Of a stretch of 64,000 nucleotides of DNA, positions 1 through 6,282 are shown one piece after another. Position 1 is the first letter of the stretch; the number at the start of each line of letters is the position of its first letter. The position numbers and the translations under genes are program-made. The stretch comes from a virus. The notes beneath the pieces were generated by a model. It was not told where the DNA came from. It saw only the letters and a list, made by a program, of their open reading frames with translations, and did not search any database. The DNA is taken from positions 1 to 64,000 of the IMG/VR virus record IMGVR_UViG_3300048904_000123, one strand, 5' to 3'.

Positions 1-270
1 CAGCGGCGCGACGAGGTTATTGCCGCCGTGGTCGAGCAGCACGCTGAGCCGAAGCGGCTGGTCAAGGTGACACGCAGCATCACGGTCACCTGTTACATGC
101 CGATCAGCTCGTACATGAGTCACGACGGGCAGATGCCCGACGAGGCTATCGTCGAGTACGAAAAGTCGCTCGACGCTGGCGACGCGGCACAGGCCTGCTA
201 CGAACTGGTGTCAGTTGCCAGCGAGGAGAACATCTCGCAGACGCTGGACATCCAGTTCATCGAAGCCTGA
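1..270 (+). CDS. Hypothetical protein, 5' end cut by window edge
   Basis: The frame is open from the first base of the window and ends with TGA at 268-270. A GTG at 28 could start an 80-residue product, but the reading frame continues upstream without a stop, so the gene probably begins outside the window. The protein is soluble, with a basic start (EPKRLVKVTR) and an acidic C-terminal half. I do not recognise the family. It is followed 9 bases later by a tiny membrane-protein gene on the same strand. Confidence 0.6.
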   Translation, partial: QRRDEVIAAVVEQHAEPKRLVKVTRSITVTCYMPISSYMSHDGQMPDEAIVEYEKSLDAGDAAQACYELVSVASEENISQTLDIQFIEA

Positions 271-279
271 GGTAGACTG

Positions 280-405
280 GTGGATACCTGGTTCATCGTA
301 GGCATGTGCATCCTCGTACCCAGTGCAGTTGTGCTCGGCATTGCAGCATTCGTGCCGACGCGCAACCAGATCAAGAACTGGTTCAACCGGCCGGATAGGT
401 GGTGA
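280..405 (+). CDS. Tiny single-pass membrane protein (41 aa)
   Basis: GTG start at 280, TGA at 403-405. Residues 4-25 form one hydrophobic helix (FIVGMCILVPSAVVLGIAAF), followed by a basic tail with two Trp residues (NQIKNWFNRPDRW), so an N-out, C-in orientation is likely. The intergenic spacing on both sides is under 10 bases, which fits a compact leftmost operon. No family is recognised. Tiny membrane proteins of this sort recur throughout this phage. The ribosome-binding site is weak, so the call rests on hydrophobicity and packing. Confidence 0.5.
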   Translation: MDTWFIVGMCILVPSAVVLGIAAFVPTRNQIKNWFNRPDRW

Positions 406-411
406 CAGGCT

Positions 412-591
412 GTGGCTACACGCAACGACAAGATGGCAGGTTCGTGTGGCCACGTGCCGATCGTGCCTGTCCTGGTACCCGACCCGAGTAGCAAGACCCG
501 TGCTCGTGTAGTCGAAACGTACAGCGTGTGTGATCCCTGTGATCACAGGCTGGACATCGACATCCAGATGTTTCTCTTGGTAAACAGTTAG
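412..591 (+). CDS. Small Cys/His protein, possible zinc binder (59 aa)
   Basis: GTG start at 412, TAG at 589-591. The product carries Cys12-x-His14 near the N-terminus and a Cys40-x2-Cys43-x-His45 cluster, an arrangement compatible with a single zinc site. It follows the preceding membrane protein by 6 bases. Function unknown. The main reason to believe it is the tight packing and the cysteine spacing; no strong ribosome-binding site is visible. Confidence 0.45.
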   Translation: MATRNDKMAGSCGHVPIVPVLVPDPSSKTRARVVETYSVCDPCDHRLDIDIQMFLLVNS

Positions 592-793
592 ACGGGACGC
601 CAGTCAATTGGGTCTCGGGCAGCCCCCGAGTAGTCCCGCCGGACTGATCAGCCGGGAGTCGTGCATGTGGTAGCAATACACCTTAGCGACTACAACCCTG
701 GCGTACCTGAAGATCACCACCAGGCTGATGGTTAATCATACAGTTGACCGACACTTCTGATGACCGACACAAAAGGCATCAGCCTGGTGGCTA
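592..793. promoter_or_regulatory. Non-coding control region with nested repeats upstream of the tRNA
   Basis: No convincing gene lies here. A perfect 14-bp inverted repeat (717-730, CCACCAGGCTGATG, and 777-790) has a 46-base spacer. Inside the spacer a 10-bp direct repeat TGACCGACAC occurs at 745-754 and 761-770, 16 bases apart, which is about one and a half helical turns. The right arm of the inverted repeat ends 3 bases before the tRNA. The arrangement looks like an operator or a transcript-processing structure in front of the tRNA. No clear -35/-10 pair was found. Confidence 0.45.
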
Positions 794-866
794 GGGGAAC
801 TAGCTCAATAGGTAGAGCACCGCCTTTGCAAGGCGGGGGTTAGGGGTTCAAGTCCCCTGTTCTCCA
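794..866 (+). tRNA. tRNA-Ala (anticodon TGC)
   Basis: A complete 73-base cloverleaf can be folded by eye. The acceptor stem is GGGGAAC with GTTCTCC (one G-U pair). The anticodon stem CCGCC/GGCGG at 820-824 and 832-836 closes the loop TTTGCAA with anticodon TGC at 827-829, which reads GCA and related Ala codons. The T arm is AGGGG-TTCAAGT-CCCCT, and the discriminator is A866. The terminal CCA is not encoded, so the host CCA-adding enzyme would be needed. It sits alone, between repeat-rich non-coding stretches. Confidence 0.93.
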
Positions 867-920
867 CGCTGCACTTGCAACACAGCCGTATAGTAGTGCA
901 GTGGTTCTAGCAACTCCTAG

Positions 921-1010
921 TCGGGGGGTGACGGGTCAGTCTAGAGAACTGGCTCGTACATTGGGGTCAACGCGACAGGCTTCCATGCGAGGGAAGGCGT
1001 CACCCCCCGA
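921..1010 (+). ncRNA. Candidate structured RNA, 90 bases, closed by a 13-bp stem
   Basis: TCGGGGGGTGACG (921-933) is the exact reverse complement of 998-1010. The enclosed 64 bases can form at least two smaller hairpins: GTCAGT/ACTGGC (935-940 with 948-953, 7-base loop) and CTTCC/GGAAG (980-984 with 992-996). This gives a multibranched fold similar in size to a tRNA, but it lacks a T arm and a recognisable anticodon stem. It could be a small RNA, a processing element or simply an operator. The strand is assumed from the neighbouring genes. Confidence 0.3.
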
Positions 1011-1189
1011 TAAAAAACGTGGCACAGATGAATGGTTGTATTCACCTGTGTGGTATGATTAGATAACGCAGTCAATGACTGGCATGTGCATTGGCTGCAT
1101 CGAGTACCAAGCTGGACGTGCAGGGCCGCATTAGCCCACCGTCCCAGGGTGTGGCCTGGCTTTCCCAGTAGGCTACTCGGTGCAGTCAA

Positions 1190-1254
1190 TGGACAGTCCA
1201 GCCTGACTGTCCAGCCCGGCATGTACCTGATATGATAGGTGTAGGCCGGGCTGG
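1190..1254 (+). promoter_or_regulatory. Two overlapping, mutually exclusive hairpins upstream of membrane-protein operon
   Basis: Hairpin A pairs TGGACAGTC (1190-1198) with GACTGTCCA (1205-1213) across a 6-base loop. Hairpin B pairs CCAGCCCGGC (1211-1220) with GCCGGGCTGG (1245-1254) across 24 bases. The two share bases 1211-1213, so both cannot form fully at once. The element ends 24 bases before the ATG at 1279. An attenuator-like switch or a pair of operators would fit; there is no T run, so an ordinary intrinsic terminator is less likely. Confidence 0.35.
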
Positions 1255-1278
1255 TCTCTTCGTAGGGACGGTTCAAAG

Positions 1279-1395
1279 ATGGGCAACAACTGGGACGACG
1301 GCGAGAAGCCGACGCCACCCTGGGTTGTCTTGGTTGTGGCACTCGTCATCGTGGCGGCACTGTTCGTCACGTGGTGGATGGGCGGCCATGGCTGA
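1279..1395 (+). CDS. Tiny single-pass membrane protein (38 aa)
   Basis: ATG at 1279, TGA at 1393-1395. A hydrophilic acidic head (residues 1-14, containing WDDGEKP) is followed by one hydrophobic helix at residues 15-33 and a short Gly-rich tail. It is the first gene after the structured non-coding tract. It overlaps the next gene by 8 bases (ATG of the next at 1388), which argues for translational coupling. No family recognised; probably acts at the host membrane. Confidence 0.6.
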   Translation: MGNNWDDGEKPTPPWVVLVVALVIVAALFVTWWMGGHG

Positions 1396-1543
1396 GCAGC
1401 ACGGGAAGGGCGGCACCAACCTGATCTGGTGGGGAGTGATCCTACTTCTCATCGTGTTCTGGGGCGGCGTCTGCCTGGGTCCACCATTCATGCGGCACGC
1501 AGTGTTCGCAATCGGTGAGTACCTGCTCAGTCTCGTTAAATAG
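1388..1543 (+). CDS. Small two-helix membrane protein (51 aa)
   Basis: ATG at 1388 inside the end of the preceding gene, TAG at 1541-1543. The N-terminus MAEQHGKGG is hydrophilic; residues 12-31 are strongly hydrophobic with several Trp, and residues 36-50 may form a second helix. The same MAEQ start recurs in the gene at 2799, although the rest is unrelated. Function unknown. The overlapping start and the run of similar genes support it being real. Confidence 0.6.
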   Translation: MAEQHGKGGTNLIWWGVILLLIVFWGGVCLGPPFMRHAVFAIGEYLLSLVK

Positions 1544-1580
1544 CGGGACAGTACTGGCGGGTACATGAGTAGGAAGGTAG

Positions 1581-1682
1581 ATGGTGGGCAGACACAACCA
1601 GAGCAACGGCAGCGGTAAGATGCTGTTGCTCGCAGCAGTCATCGTCGTTGTCGCGATCATCGTGATCACGGCAGTCTTCTGA
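1581..1682 (+). CDS. Tiny single-pass membrane protein (33 aa)
   Basis: ATG at 1581 preceded by AGGAAGG at 1571-1577, a good ribosome-binding site. After the polar head (MVGRHNQSNGSGK) comes an almost uninterrupted aliphatic helix, residues 14-33, running to the last residue. Its TGA shares an A with the ATG of the next gene (ATG at 1682), indicating coupled translation. Too short for family assignment. Confidence 0.6.
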   Translation: MVGRHNQSNGSGKMLLLAAVIVVVAIIVITAVF

Positions 1683-1795
1683 TGGCTAGCAAGTACGGTG
1701 GCGACCCGGACAAAGAACTGCTGGGCGGCTGCCTCATGACAGTGTGTGCGTTGCTGATCTTCGCGATCATCCTGATCAGCTACGTACTTCATTAG
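1682..1795 (+). CDS. Tiny single-pass membrane protein (37 aa)
   Basis: ATG at 1682 overlaps the previous stop; TAG at 1793-1795. A polar, mixed-charge head of about 13 residues is followed by one hydrophobic helix (residues 14-36) with two cysteines, C17 and C22. The reading frame is coupled to the preceding gene. No family recognised. Confidence 0.58.
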   Translation: MASKYGGDPDKELLGGCLMTVCALLIFAIILISYVLH

Positions 1796-1813
1796 GGATC
1801 AGAAGGGAGTTAA

Positions 1814-2080
1814 GTGCTGAACTATCTCGCAACCCTGCACTACCGTGCGGGGTTGCCCGAGATCCCCAAGCCCACCCCGCCCGACTCGAAGACCATCGTC
1901 CACAAGGGCAACGACCTGGGTGACTGGATCGCCCATCGGAGCAACTCCTTCTGGACGATCGTGGTCATCATCGTGGCTGCGCTGGTCGTCACGGCCGCAC
2001 TCAAGAGGCCGTTCGTCAAGGGCATCGCGATCGGGGCAATCATCCTGGCCATCATGCTGGCCGTGGTGATGAACAAGTAA
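1814..2080 (+). CDS. Small membrane protein with two C-terminal helices (88 aa)
   Basis: GTG start at 1814 preceded by GAAGGGAG. The N-terminal 44 residues are soluble and Pro-rich (PEIPKPTPPD). Hydrophobic segments at residues 45-63 and 68-86 form a helical hairpin with a basic turn (LKRPFVKG). It is the largest product of the miniature membrane-protein run at 1279-2703. A superinfection-exclusion or holin-like role can be imagined, but nothing in the sequence proves either. Confidence 0.65.
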   Translation: MLNYLATLHYRAGLPEIPKPTPPDSKTIVHKGNDLGDWIAHRSNSFWTIVVIIVAALVVTAALKRPFVKGIAIGAIILAIMLAVVMNK

Positions 2081-2132
2081 GGCACGTTCCATGTAACACC
2101 TCGGATCCAAGGATGGACGGAGAGGAGGTAAC

Positions 2133-2219
2133 ATGAAGAACGCAAGCGCCGCCGTGATCGGCATCGTGATCGCTCTGGTCTTGGTGCTCGGCATCAAGTA
2201 CGGATTCAACCTGAGCTAG
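2133..2219 (+). CDS. Micro membrane protein (28 aa)
   Basis: ATG at 2133 preceded by an excellent ribosome-binding site GAGGAGGT (2123-2130). It is essentially one transmembrane helix (residues 5-24) with a short polar C-terminus. The strong Shine-Dalgarno sequence is the best evidence that this very short frame is translated. The stop TAG is at 2217-2219, 12 bases before the next start. Confidence 0.58.
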   Translation: MKNASAAVIGIVIALVLVLGIKYGFNLS

Positions 2220-2231
2220 GAGATCTGCCGC

Positions 2232-2357
2232 ATGGGCGTGCACAATCGACGCAAGACCGGACGAGGTATGTGGTCCGGCGGGGGCTTCTGGTTCCTGCTG
2301 ATCGCGTTCATCGTGTTCGGGTACATCGCACTTCGCATCGTGCTGGCGATGCACTGA
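2232..2357 (+). CDS. Tiny single-pass membrane protein (41 aa)
   Basis: ATG at 2232 after AGGAG (2219-2223). The basic head (HNRRKTGRG) is followed by a glycine patch and an aromatic-rich helix, residues 17-39. The positive-inside rule suggests the head is cytoplasmic. The terminal TGA overlaps the ATG of the next gene at 2357. Confidence 0.6.
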   Translation: MGVHNRRKTGRGMWSGGGFWFLLIAFIVFGYIALRIVLAMH

Positions 2358-2521
2358 TGACGTTCTCGGTATACACCGCAGGACTCGTCATGCTCGTGGT
2401 CGGCGTGTTCGGAGCTTGGTACAACAAGGTGAAGAACAGGCCGGGCAACACTGCAGTATTCGTGGTGATGATTCTCCTCGGCATCATCATGCTCACGCTC
2501 AGTTCACTGGCGCTGATGTGA
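2357..2521 (+). CDS. Small two-helix membrane protein (54 aa)
   Basis: ATG at 2357 overlaps the previous TGA. Helix one is residues 4-21, a basic loop (KVKNRPGN) follows, then helix two at residues 32-53. The stop at 2519-2521 overlaps the next GTG start at 2518. Hairpin topology with both ends outside is likely. Function unknown; part of the coupled membrane-protein run. Confidence 0.62.
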   Translation: MTFSVYTAGLVMLVVGVFGAWYNKVKNRPGNTAVFVVMILLGIIMLTLSSLALM

Positions 2522-2703
2522 GGCACAACTACAACCTCGCCCTAGTGGCGGGCATCCTGTGTGCGCTGTTCGGCGTACGCATCATCTGGTCGCAGGTCAA
2601 GGCGGCAAATCGTGGTCAGTATCTAGGTCTGCCTATTCTTCTGATGGGCTGGATGCTGATCACGATCGGCGCAGTAACTGCAATCTGGGCTGTCTATCCC
2701 TAA
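2518..2703 (+). CDS. Small two-helix membrane protein (61 aa)
   Basis: GTG at 2518 overlaps the preceding stop by 4 bases. Hydrophobic segments are at residues 6-24 and 36-58, separated by a basic loop (QVKAANRGQ). The topology matches the preceding protein, so the two could pair, but their sequences are not obviously related. It is the last member of the 1279-2703 run; 95 bases without a convincing gene follow. Confidence 0.62.
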   Translation: MRHNYNLALVAGILCALFGVRIIWSQVKAANRGQYLGLPILLMGWMLITIGAVTAIWAVYP

Positions 2704-2798
2704 CTAGACTGGTCCGGCGATGCGCTCACAGATCGGTCGCCGGATACGCAACACTGTTGTTGTGGTTATCCCAGCTCATGGAGGATATGGGGTAGGGC

Positions 2799-3110
2799 AT
2801 GGCAGAGCAGAAGATGCTGAAGCCCGCTGTCACGGTGACGGCAGGCGACAAGGTGATCGGCATGGCTGTCAAGATGGAGGCCAAGCCGGGCACGAAGACT
2901 CCCAACGCAGGTGGTTGGAATCCAACGATCATGCTGTGTGGTGATGCGCCGAACGACACGCTCACCCTCGACCTGACACTACAGGCGACAGCACTGGCGG
3001 TCCAGGCGGGATGGGTGCTCGGCACCTACCTCGGCCGAGAGAACATGGCGGGCCGACCCGGCCTGACGTGCACCTACTACCACGTGTGGATGGCAGTCAT
3101 CTCCCTGTAA
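2799..3110 (+). CDS. Hypothetical soluble protein (103 aa)
   Basis: ATG at 2799 after GGAGGATATGGGG. The protein is mixed alpha/beta with a central Gly/Pro loop and no transmembrane segment. A C-terminal aromatic stretch (CTYYHVWM) stands out. I recognise no family. An 8-bp inverted repeat, CCCACCAG at 3119-3126 with 3145-3152, follows the stop and may end the transcript or be an operator. Confidence 0.65.
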   Translation: MAEQKMLKPAVTVTAGDKVIGMAVKMEAKPGTKTPNAGGWNPTIMLCGDAPNDTLTLDLTLQATALAVQAGWVLGTYLGRENMAGRPGLTCTYYHVWMAVISL

Positions 3111-3118
3111 CGGGAGGG

Positions 3119-3166
3119 CCCACCAGGTCTAGCTCGGTGTAGCGCTGGTGGGTACGCAAGTAATAC
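3119..3166 (+). promoter_or_regulatory. Inverted repeat plus possible -10 box before 3188
   Basis: CCCACCAG (3119-3126) and CTGGTGGG (3145-3152) can form an 8-bp hairpin with an 18-base loop. TAATAC at 3161-3166 looks like a -10 hexamer for the downstream gene, although no good -35 is in register. It could act as a terminator followed by a promoter, or as an operator. There is no T run. Confidence 0.25.
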
Positions 3167-3187
3167 TGGGACATGCAAGGGGAACAC

Positions 3188-3574
3188 ATGAAGACATGGA
3201 AGGCGGCCACGCTGATAGCCGGTATGGTTAGCGCAGCTGGGCTCGGCATCATTGCCGTCGGCCAGCTCACCAAGTACGACGGCTATCAGAGCGCCATCGA
3301 TACCTGCAAGGTTGGGTCGGGAGCGGAAGTCGGAGACGACGGGCAGACGCTGACCCTCAACAAGATCAGTCTGTCCGGGCCGGGCTCGATGTCAGCTTCC
3401 GACGCGGCCTGCGTCCTCAAGGAGTTGCACATCTCCAGTGCGGCACTGAATCGCATGGGACAGACGAACGCGCTGGCCGGTGTACAGTCGGCCGACTGGG
3501 ACGGCAACCATGCGACTTGGACGTACAGTCCCGACGACGGACTCAACCTGGTTATATCGAGGACGCACGGATGA
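3188..3574 (+). CDS. Exported or membrane-anchored hypothetical protein (128 aa)
   Basis: I choose ATG 3188 because AAGGGGAA lies 4 bases upstream; an earlier in-frame ATG at 3173 lacks such a site. Residues 1-26 (MKTWKAATLI onward) have the charged start and hydrophobic core of a signal peptide or N-terminal anchor. The rest is soluble, with two Cys that could form a disulfide (DTCKVG and AACVLK). An extracytoplasmic role is likely. The stop overlaps the next start (ATGA at 3571). Confidence 0.65.
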   Translation: MKTWKAATLIAGMVSAAGLGIIAVGQLTKYDGYQSAIDTCKVGSGAEVGDDGQTLTLNKISLSGPGSMSASDAACVLKELHISSAALNRMGQTNALAGVQSADWDGNHATWTYSPDDGLNLVISRTHG

Positions 3575-4110
3575 CGCCCGTCCGGAAGTACCTGTCCCGC
3601 GTGGATGAGGCCGGACGGCTGGTGATCTTCAGGTCCGATGGCCAGCCCATCACCATGCACGAAAGGGAATGGTTCGCTGATCTCGTGACGCGTCAGTTGC
3701 GCACGGATGCGATGATGACTCGCAAGGGTTACCTTCCCCTCGGCGATGTGATGGAGGAGAACGGGATCACCGCCGTCAAACACAGGCGGTCGGGTGAGCG
3801 CGTTCCTGTCCATCCCCTCATCCACGAGTTGAAGCGTATGCTCGGCGTGCGCAAGTGGAACCTTGCCACCACGAGCGAGGCGATCGGCCTGCGCAAAACG
3901 GCGTTGTCCGAGTGGATGCGAGGCATGATGGACCCGACCATGCGCAACGTAGCCGGGGCCTTCGGTGCGATGGGTTACAGGTTGGTGCCGGTGCCCATCA
4001 CCGACGAGCACGAGATCCGACAGGTGATCGACGCCGCCTCAGCCAAGATGCTGCAAGAGATCCACGGCATCGGCATGGAGGACTACACCCTGACGGGCGA
4101 CGATCACTGA
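3571..4110 (+). CDS. Helix-turn-helix DNA-binding protein (179 aa)
   Basis: ATG 3571 overlaps the previous stop. Residues about 85-145 look like an XRE/Cro-type helix-turn-helix: a helix (LIHELKRMLGV), then TTSEAIGLRKTALSEWMRG with the recognition-helix pattern, then a helical cap. The N-terminal part is mostly polar and could bind a partner. This is the first clear DNA-binding regulator of the left arm and a candidate repressor or early regulator. A strong hairpin follows the stop, so it ends its operon. Confidence 0.7.
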   Translation: MTPVRKYLSRVDEAGRLVIFRSDGQPITMHEREWFADLVTRQLRTDAMMTRKGYLPLGDVMEENGITAVKHRRSGERVPVHPLIHELKRMLGVRKWNLATTSEAIGLRKTALSEWMRGMMDPTMRNVAGAFGAMGYRLVPVPITDEHEIRQVIDAASAKMLQEIHGIGMEDYTLTGDDH

Positions 4111-4125
4111 TCGGCCAAGAGAACA

Positions 4126-4166
4126 AGGGCCGAACATCCTCCTCCCCGGAGAAGATGTTCGGCCCT
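4126..4166 (+). terminator. Strong hairpin, probable terminator
   Basis: AGGGCCGAACATC (4126-4138) pairs perfectly with 4154-4166 across a 15-base loop, 16 bases after the stop of the helix-turn-helix gene. The following bases (CGGTCTTGCC) hold only a weak T stretch, so termination may be incomplete. Confidence 0.65.
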
Positions 4167-4272
4167 CGGTCTTGCCGACGTGCGCAGGAGTTACGGGGTG
4201 CTGAATCCCGTACGCCCATGGTAACGGGTGAACCGGCCAGGCGCAAATTACATCTGCTATCGGAGGGACGAG

Positions 4273-4944
4273 GTGGACAGACGTTACACGGACGCCGATG
4301 TGCGCGGCGATGACAGGCTGAGACCGATGGCGGAGGAGTATCTCAACTACTACGTTGGGGACTTTCCGTATCTAGTCTCGGCGCGTAACGCCATGGCCGA
4401 GGGATTGGAGATTCCGGTACAGGTCGTGCGTGGCGTTCTCAACTGCATGTTGGGTGACATGCACTGGTCGGCCAGACTGCCGACGCCCAAGCCGATGATG
4501 CCGCCGGACTTCAGTAAGCCGTTCGATCCTCCCTGGCCAGGACCAACCAGACCAACCATCGGACGGATTCCACTGAAGGTTAAGTGGCGCCTGCCGTACG
4601 GTGTGGTCAACGCAAAGGCCGCCAAGGCGGTGCATCTGCTGGATCAGAACAGAAGCCAGCTCACCTACAAGACGACCGTCCACATGGACGAGACCGAGTC
4701 GAGTGAGTACGAATGGCAGATCTATTGGGTCTGTCGATCTCGATCGGTCAACCTGTTCGAGTCGCCCGCCGGTAAGCTGGTTCTGCTAAGCGTCGGGCAG
4801 GCAGCATCTACCGTACATCAAGGCGTGCTGGCTATGGGGAGATCTGCTCGACGGGCTGCCCCGTTCAATGGCACGCTCTTTCGGGACTGGCGATACTGCA
4901 GGCAGTGCCAGCTTCACAACCGCAACGGCACGGCAGGCGGATAG
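4273..4944 (+). CDS. Hypothetical protein with C-terminal CxxC (223 aa)
   Basis: GTG 4273 is chosen because GGAGGGACGAG sits just upstream; an in-frame GTG at 4228 has no comparable site. The first 50 residues are acidic and helical; a Pro-rich centre (PTPKPMMPPD onward) is followed by a beta-rich segment and a C-terminal motif YCRQCQLH. Family not recognised. About 100 bases separate it from the preceding terminator, so it probably has its own promoter, but I could not identify a convincing one. Confidence 0.65.
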   Translation: MDRRYTDADVRGDDRLRPMAEEYLNYYVGDFPYLVSARNAMAEGLEIPVQVVRGVLNCMLGDMHWSARLPTPKPMMPPDFSKPFDPPWPGPTRPTIGRIPLKVKWRLPYGVVNAKAAKAVHLLDQNRSQLTYKTTVHMDETESSEYEWQIYWVCRSRSVNLFESPAGKLVLLSVGQAASTVHQGVLAMGRSARRAAPFNGTLFRDWRYCRQCQLHNRNGTAGG

Positions 4945-4965
4945 CAAGGAAAGGACGAACGCTCT

Positions 4966-5457
4966 ATGACTACCCCTAGTCCGGACACGGACACGCAACA
5001 GAAACAGGGGCTTGCGCACGGGCCGGGTGGCGTGGTAATATTGCTATGCGCCGCCGCCCTAGTGGTTATCGGGTGGGCGACCGCAGCAGTTCAGTACTCA
5101 CTATCCGATCCGTCGCACGACAAGGGACTAAGTACGTCCGCCCCGGCGACGCCCAAACCAGCAGTGACCGTGACCAAGACGGTACCCACGCTCCCCGCCT
5201 CATGCAAGCAGGCCCTGCATGACTTCAGTCTGTACCTCGATTCGGCGTACACAATCAGCGGTGCCAACAACCGCCAGCTGGATCTGATGGACGAAGCCAA
5301 TCAGGCTATGCTTCTTCGGGACTGGAAAGCGTTGCAGAAGGTAGTCATCAAGCAACGTGCCCTCGCCAAAGAACTTGGACCGGCAGATGCTACCGTGCTG
5401 CCGTCCTTGATCGAGGTCCAGGAGGGTATGAAACAGTGCCTATCGGACGTAAACTAG
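4966..5457 (+). CDS. Membrane-anchored extracytoplasmic protein (163 aa)
   Basis: ATG 4966 preceded by AAGGAAAGGA. Residues 1-22 are polar and cytoplasmic, residues 23-45 a transmembrane helix, and residues 50-75 a Thr/Pro-rich linker. The remainder is a helical domain with two Cys near its ends (PASCKQ and MKQCLS) that could be disulfide-linked outside the cell. It resembles small actinobacterial membrane-anchored helical proteins in layout only; the function is unknown. The next gene starts inside its end. Confidence 0.68.
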   Translation: MTTPSPDTDTQQKQGLAHGPGGVVILLCAAALVVIGWATAAVQYSLSDPSHDKGLSTSAPATPKPAVTVTKTVPTLPASCKQALHDFSLYLDSAYTISGANNRQLDLMDEANQAMLLRDWKALQKVVIKQRALAKELGPADATVLPSLIEVQEGMKQCLSDVN

Positions 5458-6035
5458 ATATCCAGTATCCCGTTGAGCTGGATCTAGAACAAATGCAGCG
5501 GTGGTTCCGCGAGAACGATAGCCGCTGTGAATGGCCAGCCTGCAAGGACGATCCCCAGCCGGCTGAATACTGGTACCAAACGATGTGGTCTTTCGTGTGG
5601 CTGTGCGGCGAACACTTCGAGTTTACCGAGACGCTGCACGACGGGCCGCCCAACGTCAAGCTCATGTGGGACAAGAAGCTTGCCGAGTTCATGTACAGTA
5701 AGTTGTTGGTGTTCTCATACGTACACACCAACGCGCAGTCGGGCGGCGCACTTGAAGCCGCCATCGATGCACGCAATGAGGCAGCCATCAAGCTAGGCAA
5801 AGCTGAGCAGCGCGCACCGGCACAGGCCCGACGTGAGACACGGGCCGCCATCAAGGCATCGGACATCAAGATCGGTTCACCCGACGATGATCTGGTAACC
5901 TCGAGGGGCAGGCAGATACAGCGCAAGCGATCGGGCGCTAAGCAACTGGGACCTAGCTCGAGCGCAGGACTAACTGTACTGCGTGCCAAACTGACTGTGC
6001 CGACGGCACATATCATTCCCGAGGAGAACGAATGA
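5436..6035 (+). CDS. Hypothetical protein with Cys/His cluster (199 aa)
   Basis: GTG 5436 with GGAGGG at 5421-5426; it overlaps the preceding gene by 22 bases. The first 75 residues hold CEWPAC and CGEH motifs, a plausible zinc site of the C-x4-C...C-x2-H type. The middle is helical (residues about 100-140, rich in Ala, Glu and Arg) and the tail is basic. It may be a nucleic-acid-binding accessory protein. The stop overlaps the next start (ATGA). Confidence 0.65.
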   Translation: MPIGRKLDIQYPVELDLEQMQRWFRENDSRCEWPACKDDPQPAEYWYQTMWSFVWLCGEHFEFTETLHDGPPNVKLMWDKKLAEFMYSKLLVFSYVHTNAQSGGALEAAIDARNEAAIKLGKAEQRAPAQARRETRAAIKASDIKIGSPDDDLVTSRGRQIQRKRSGAKQLGPSSSAGLTVLRAKLTVPTAHIIPEENE

Positions 6036-6265
6036 CCACCGACCAGCAGGTGGTTACCCCCGCCGCACCGTCGCAGTTTGGCGAGTGCCTCTTGGTAATC
6101 GACGAGAAGAAAGAAATCGTTTGCGGCCTCCCGGCCGTAGGCGAGAAGCTCGTAAAGAACGACTTCGGTCTGTTCAGCATCGGCCTGTGCGCCGGACACA
6201 CACGAGAGCACCGCGAGTTCTACGAGCGGTTGCGCAGAAGCAGCAACCGCCCCCGCCGCCGCTAA
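6032..6265 (+). CDS. Small hypothetical protein with Cys/His pattern (77 aa)
   Basis: ATG 6032 overlaps the preceding stop. Two cysteines (GECLLV, IVCGLP) and a CAGHTREH motif suggest a zinc site similar to that of the preceding gene product, with which it may form a pair. The C-terminus is very basic (RRSSNRPRRR). It lies directly upstream of the AAA+ ATPase gene. Confidence 0.6.
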   Translation: MTTDQQVVTPAAPSQFGECLLVIDEKKEIVCGLPAVGEKLVKNDFGLFSIGLCAGHTREHREFYERLRRSSNRPRRR

Positions 6266-6282
6266 GATTCAGGAGACCCCCA

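Larger units (their letters stand above)
867..1278. other. 412-base non-coding tract with several perfect inverted repeats
   Basis: No plausible gene on either strand. The structures are a 7-bp inverted repeat right after the tRNA (869-875 with 895-901); a 13-bp perfect inverted repeat 921-933/998-1010 enclosing two smaller hairpins; the 13-mer palindrome CAGTCAATGACTG at 1069-1081, whose left part GCAGTCAATG recurs at 1182-1191; a 9-bp hairpin 1190-1198/1205-1213; and a 10-bp hairpin 1211-1220/1245-1254. A TATGAT hexamer, a possible -10 box, lies in the last loop (1231-1236). The tract precedes the small-membrane-protein operon that starts at 1279. Confidence 0.55.

Noticed and set aside
2720-2944. 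A 74-codon plus-strand frame starting with ATGCGCTCACAG.
   Set aside because: It overlaps most of the better gene at 2799 in another frame; its product is Gly/His/Arg-rich and lacks a ribosome-binding site.
6085-6282. An N-terminal extension of the AAA+ ATPase frame.
   Set aside because: The stretch overlaps the preceding gene in another frame and is Arg/Pro-rich; the GTG at 6283 has a good ribosome-binding site.
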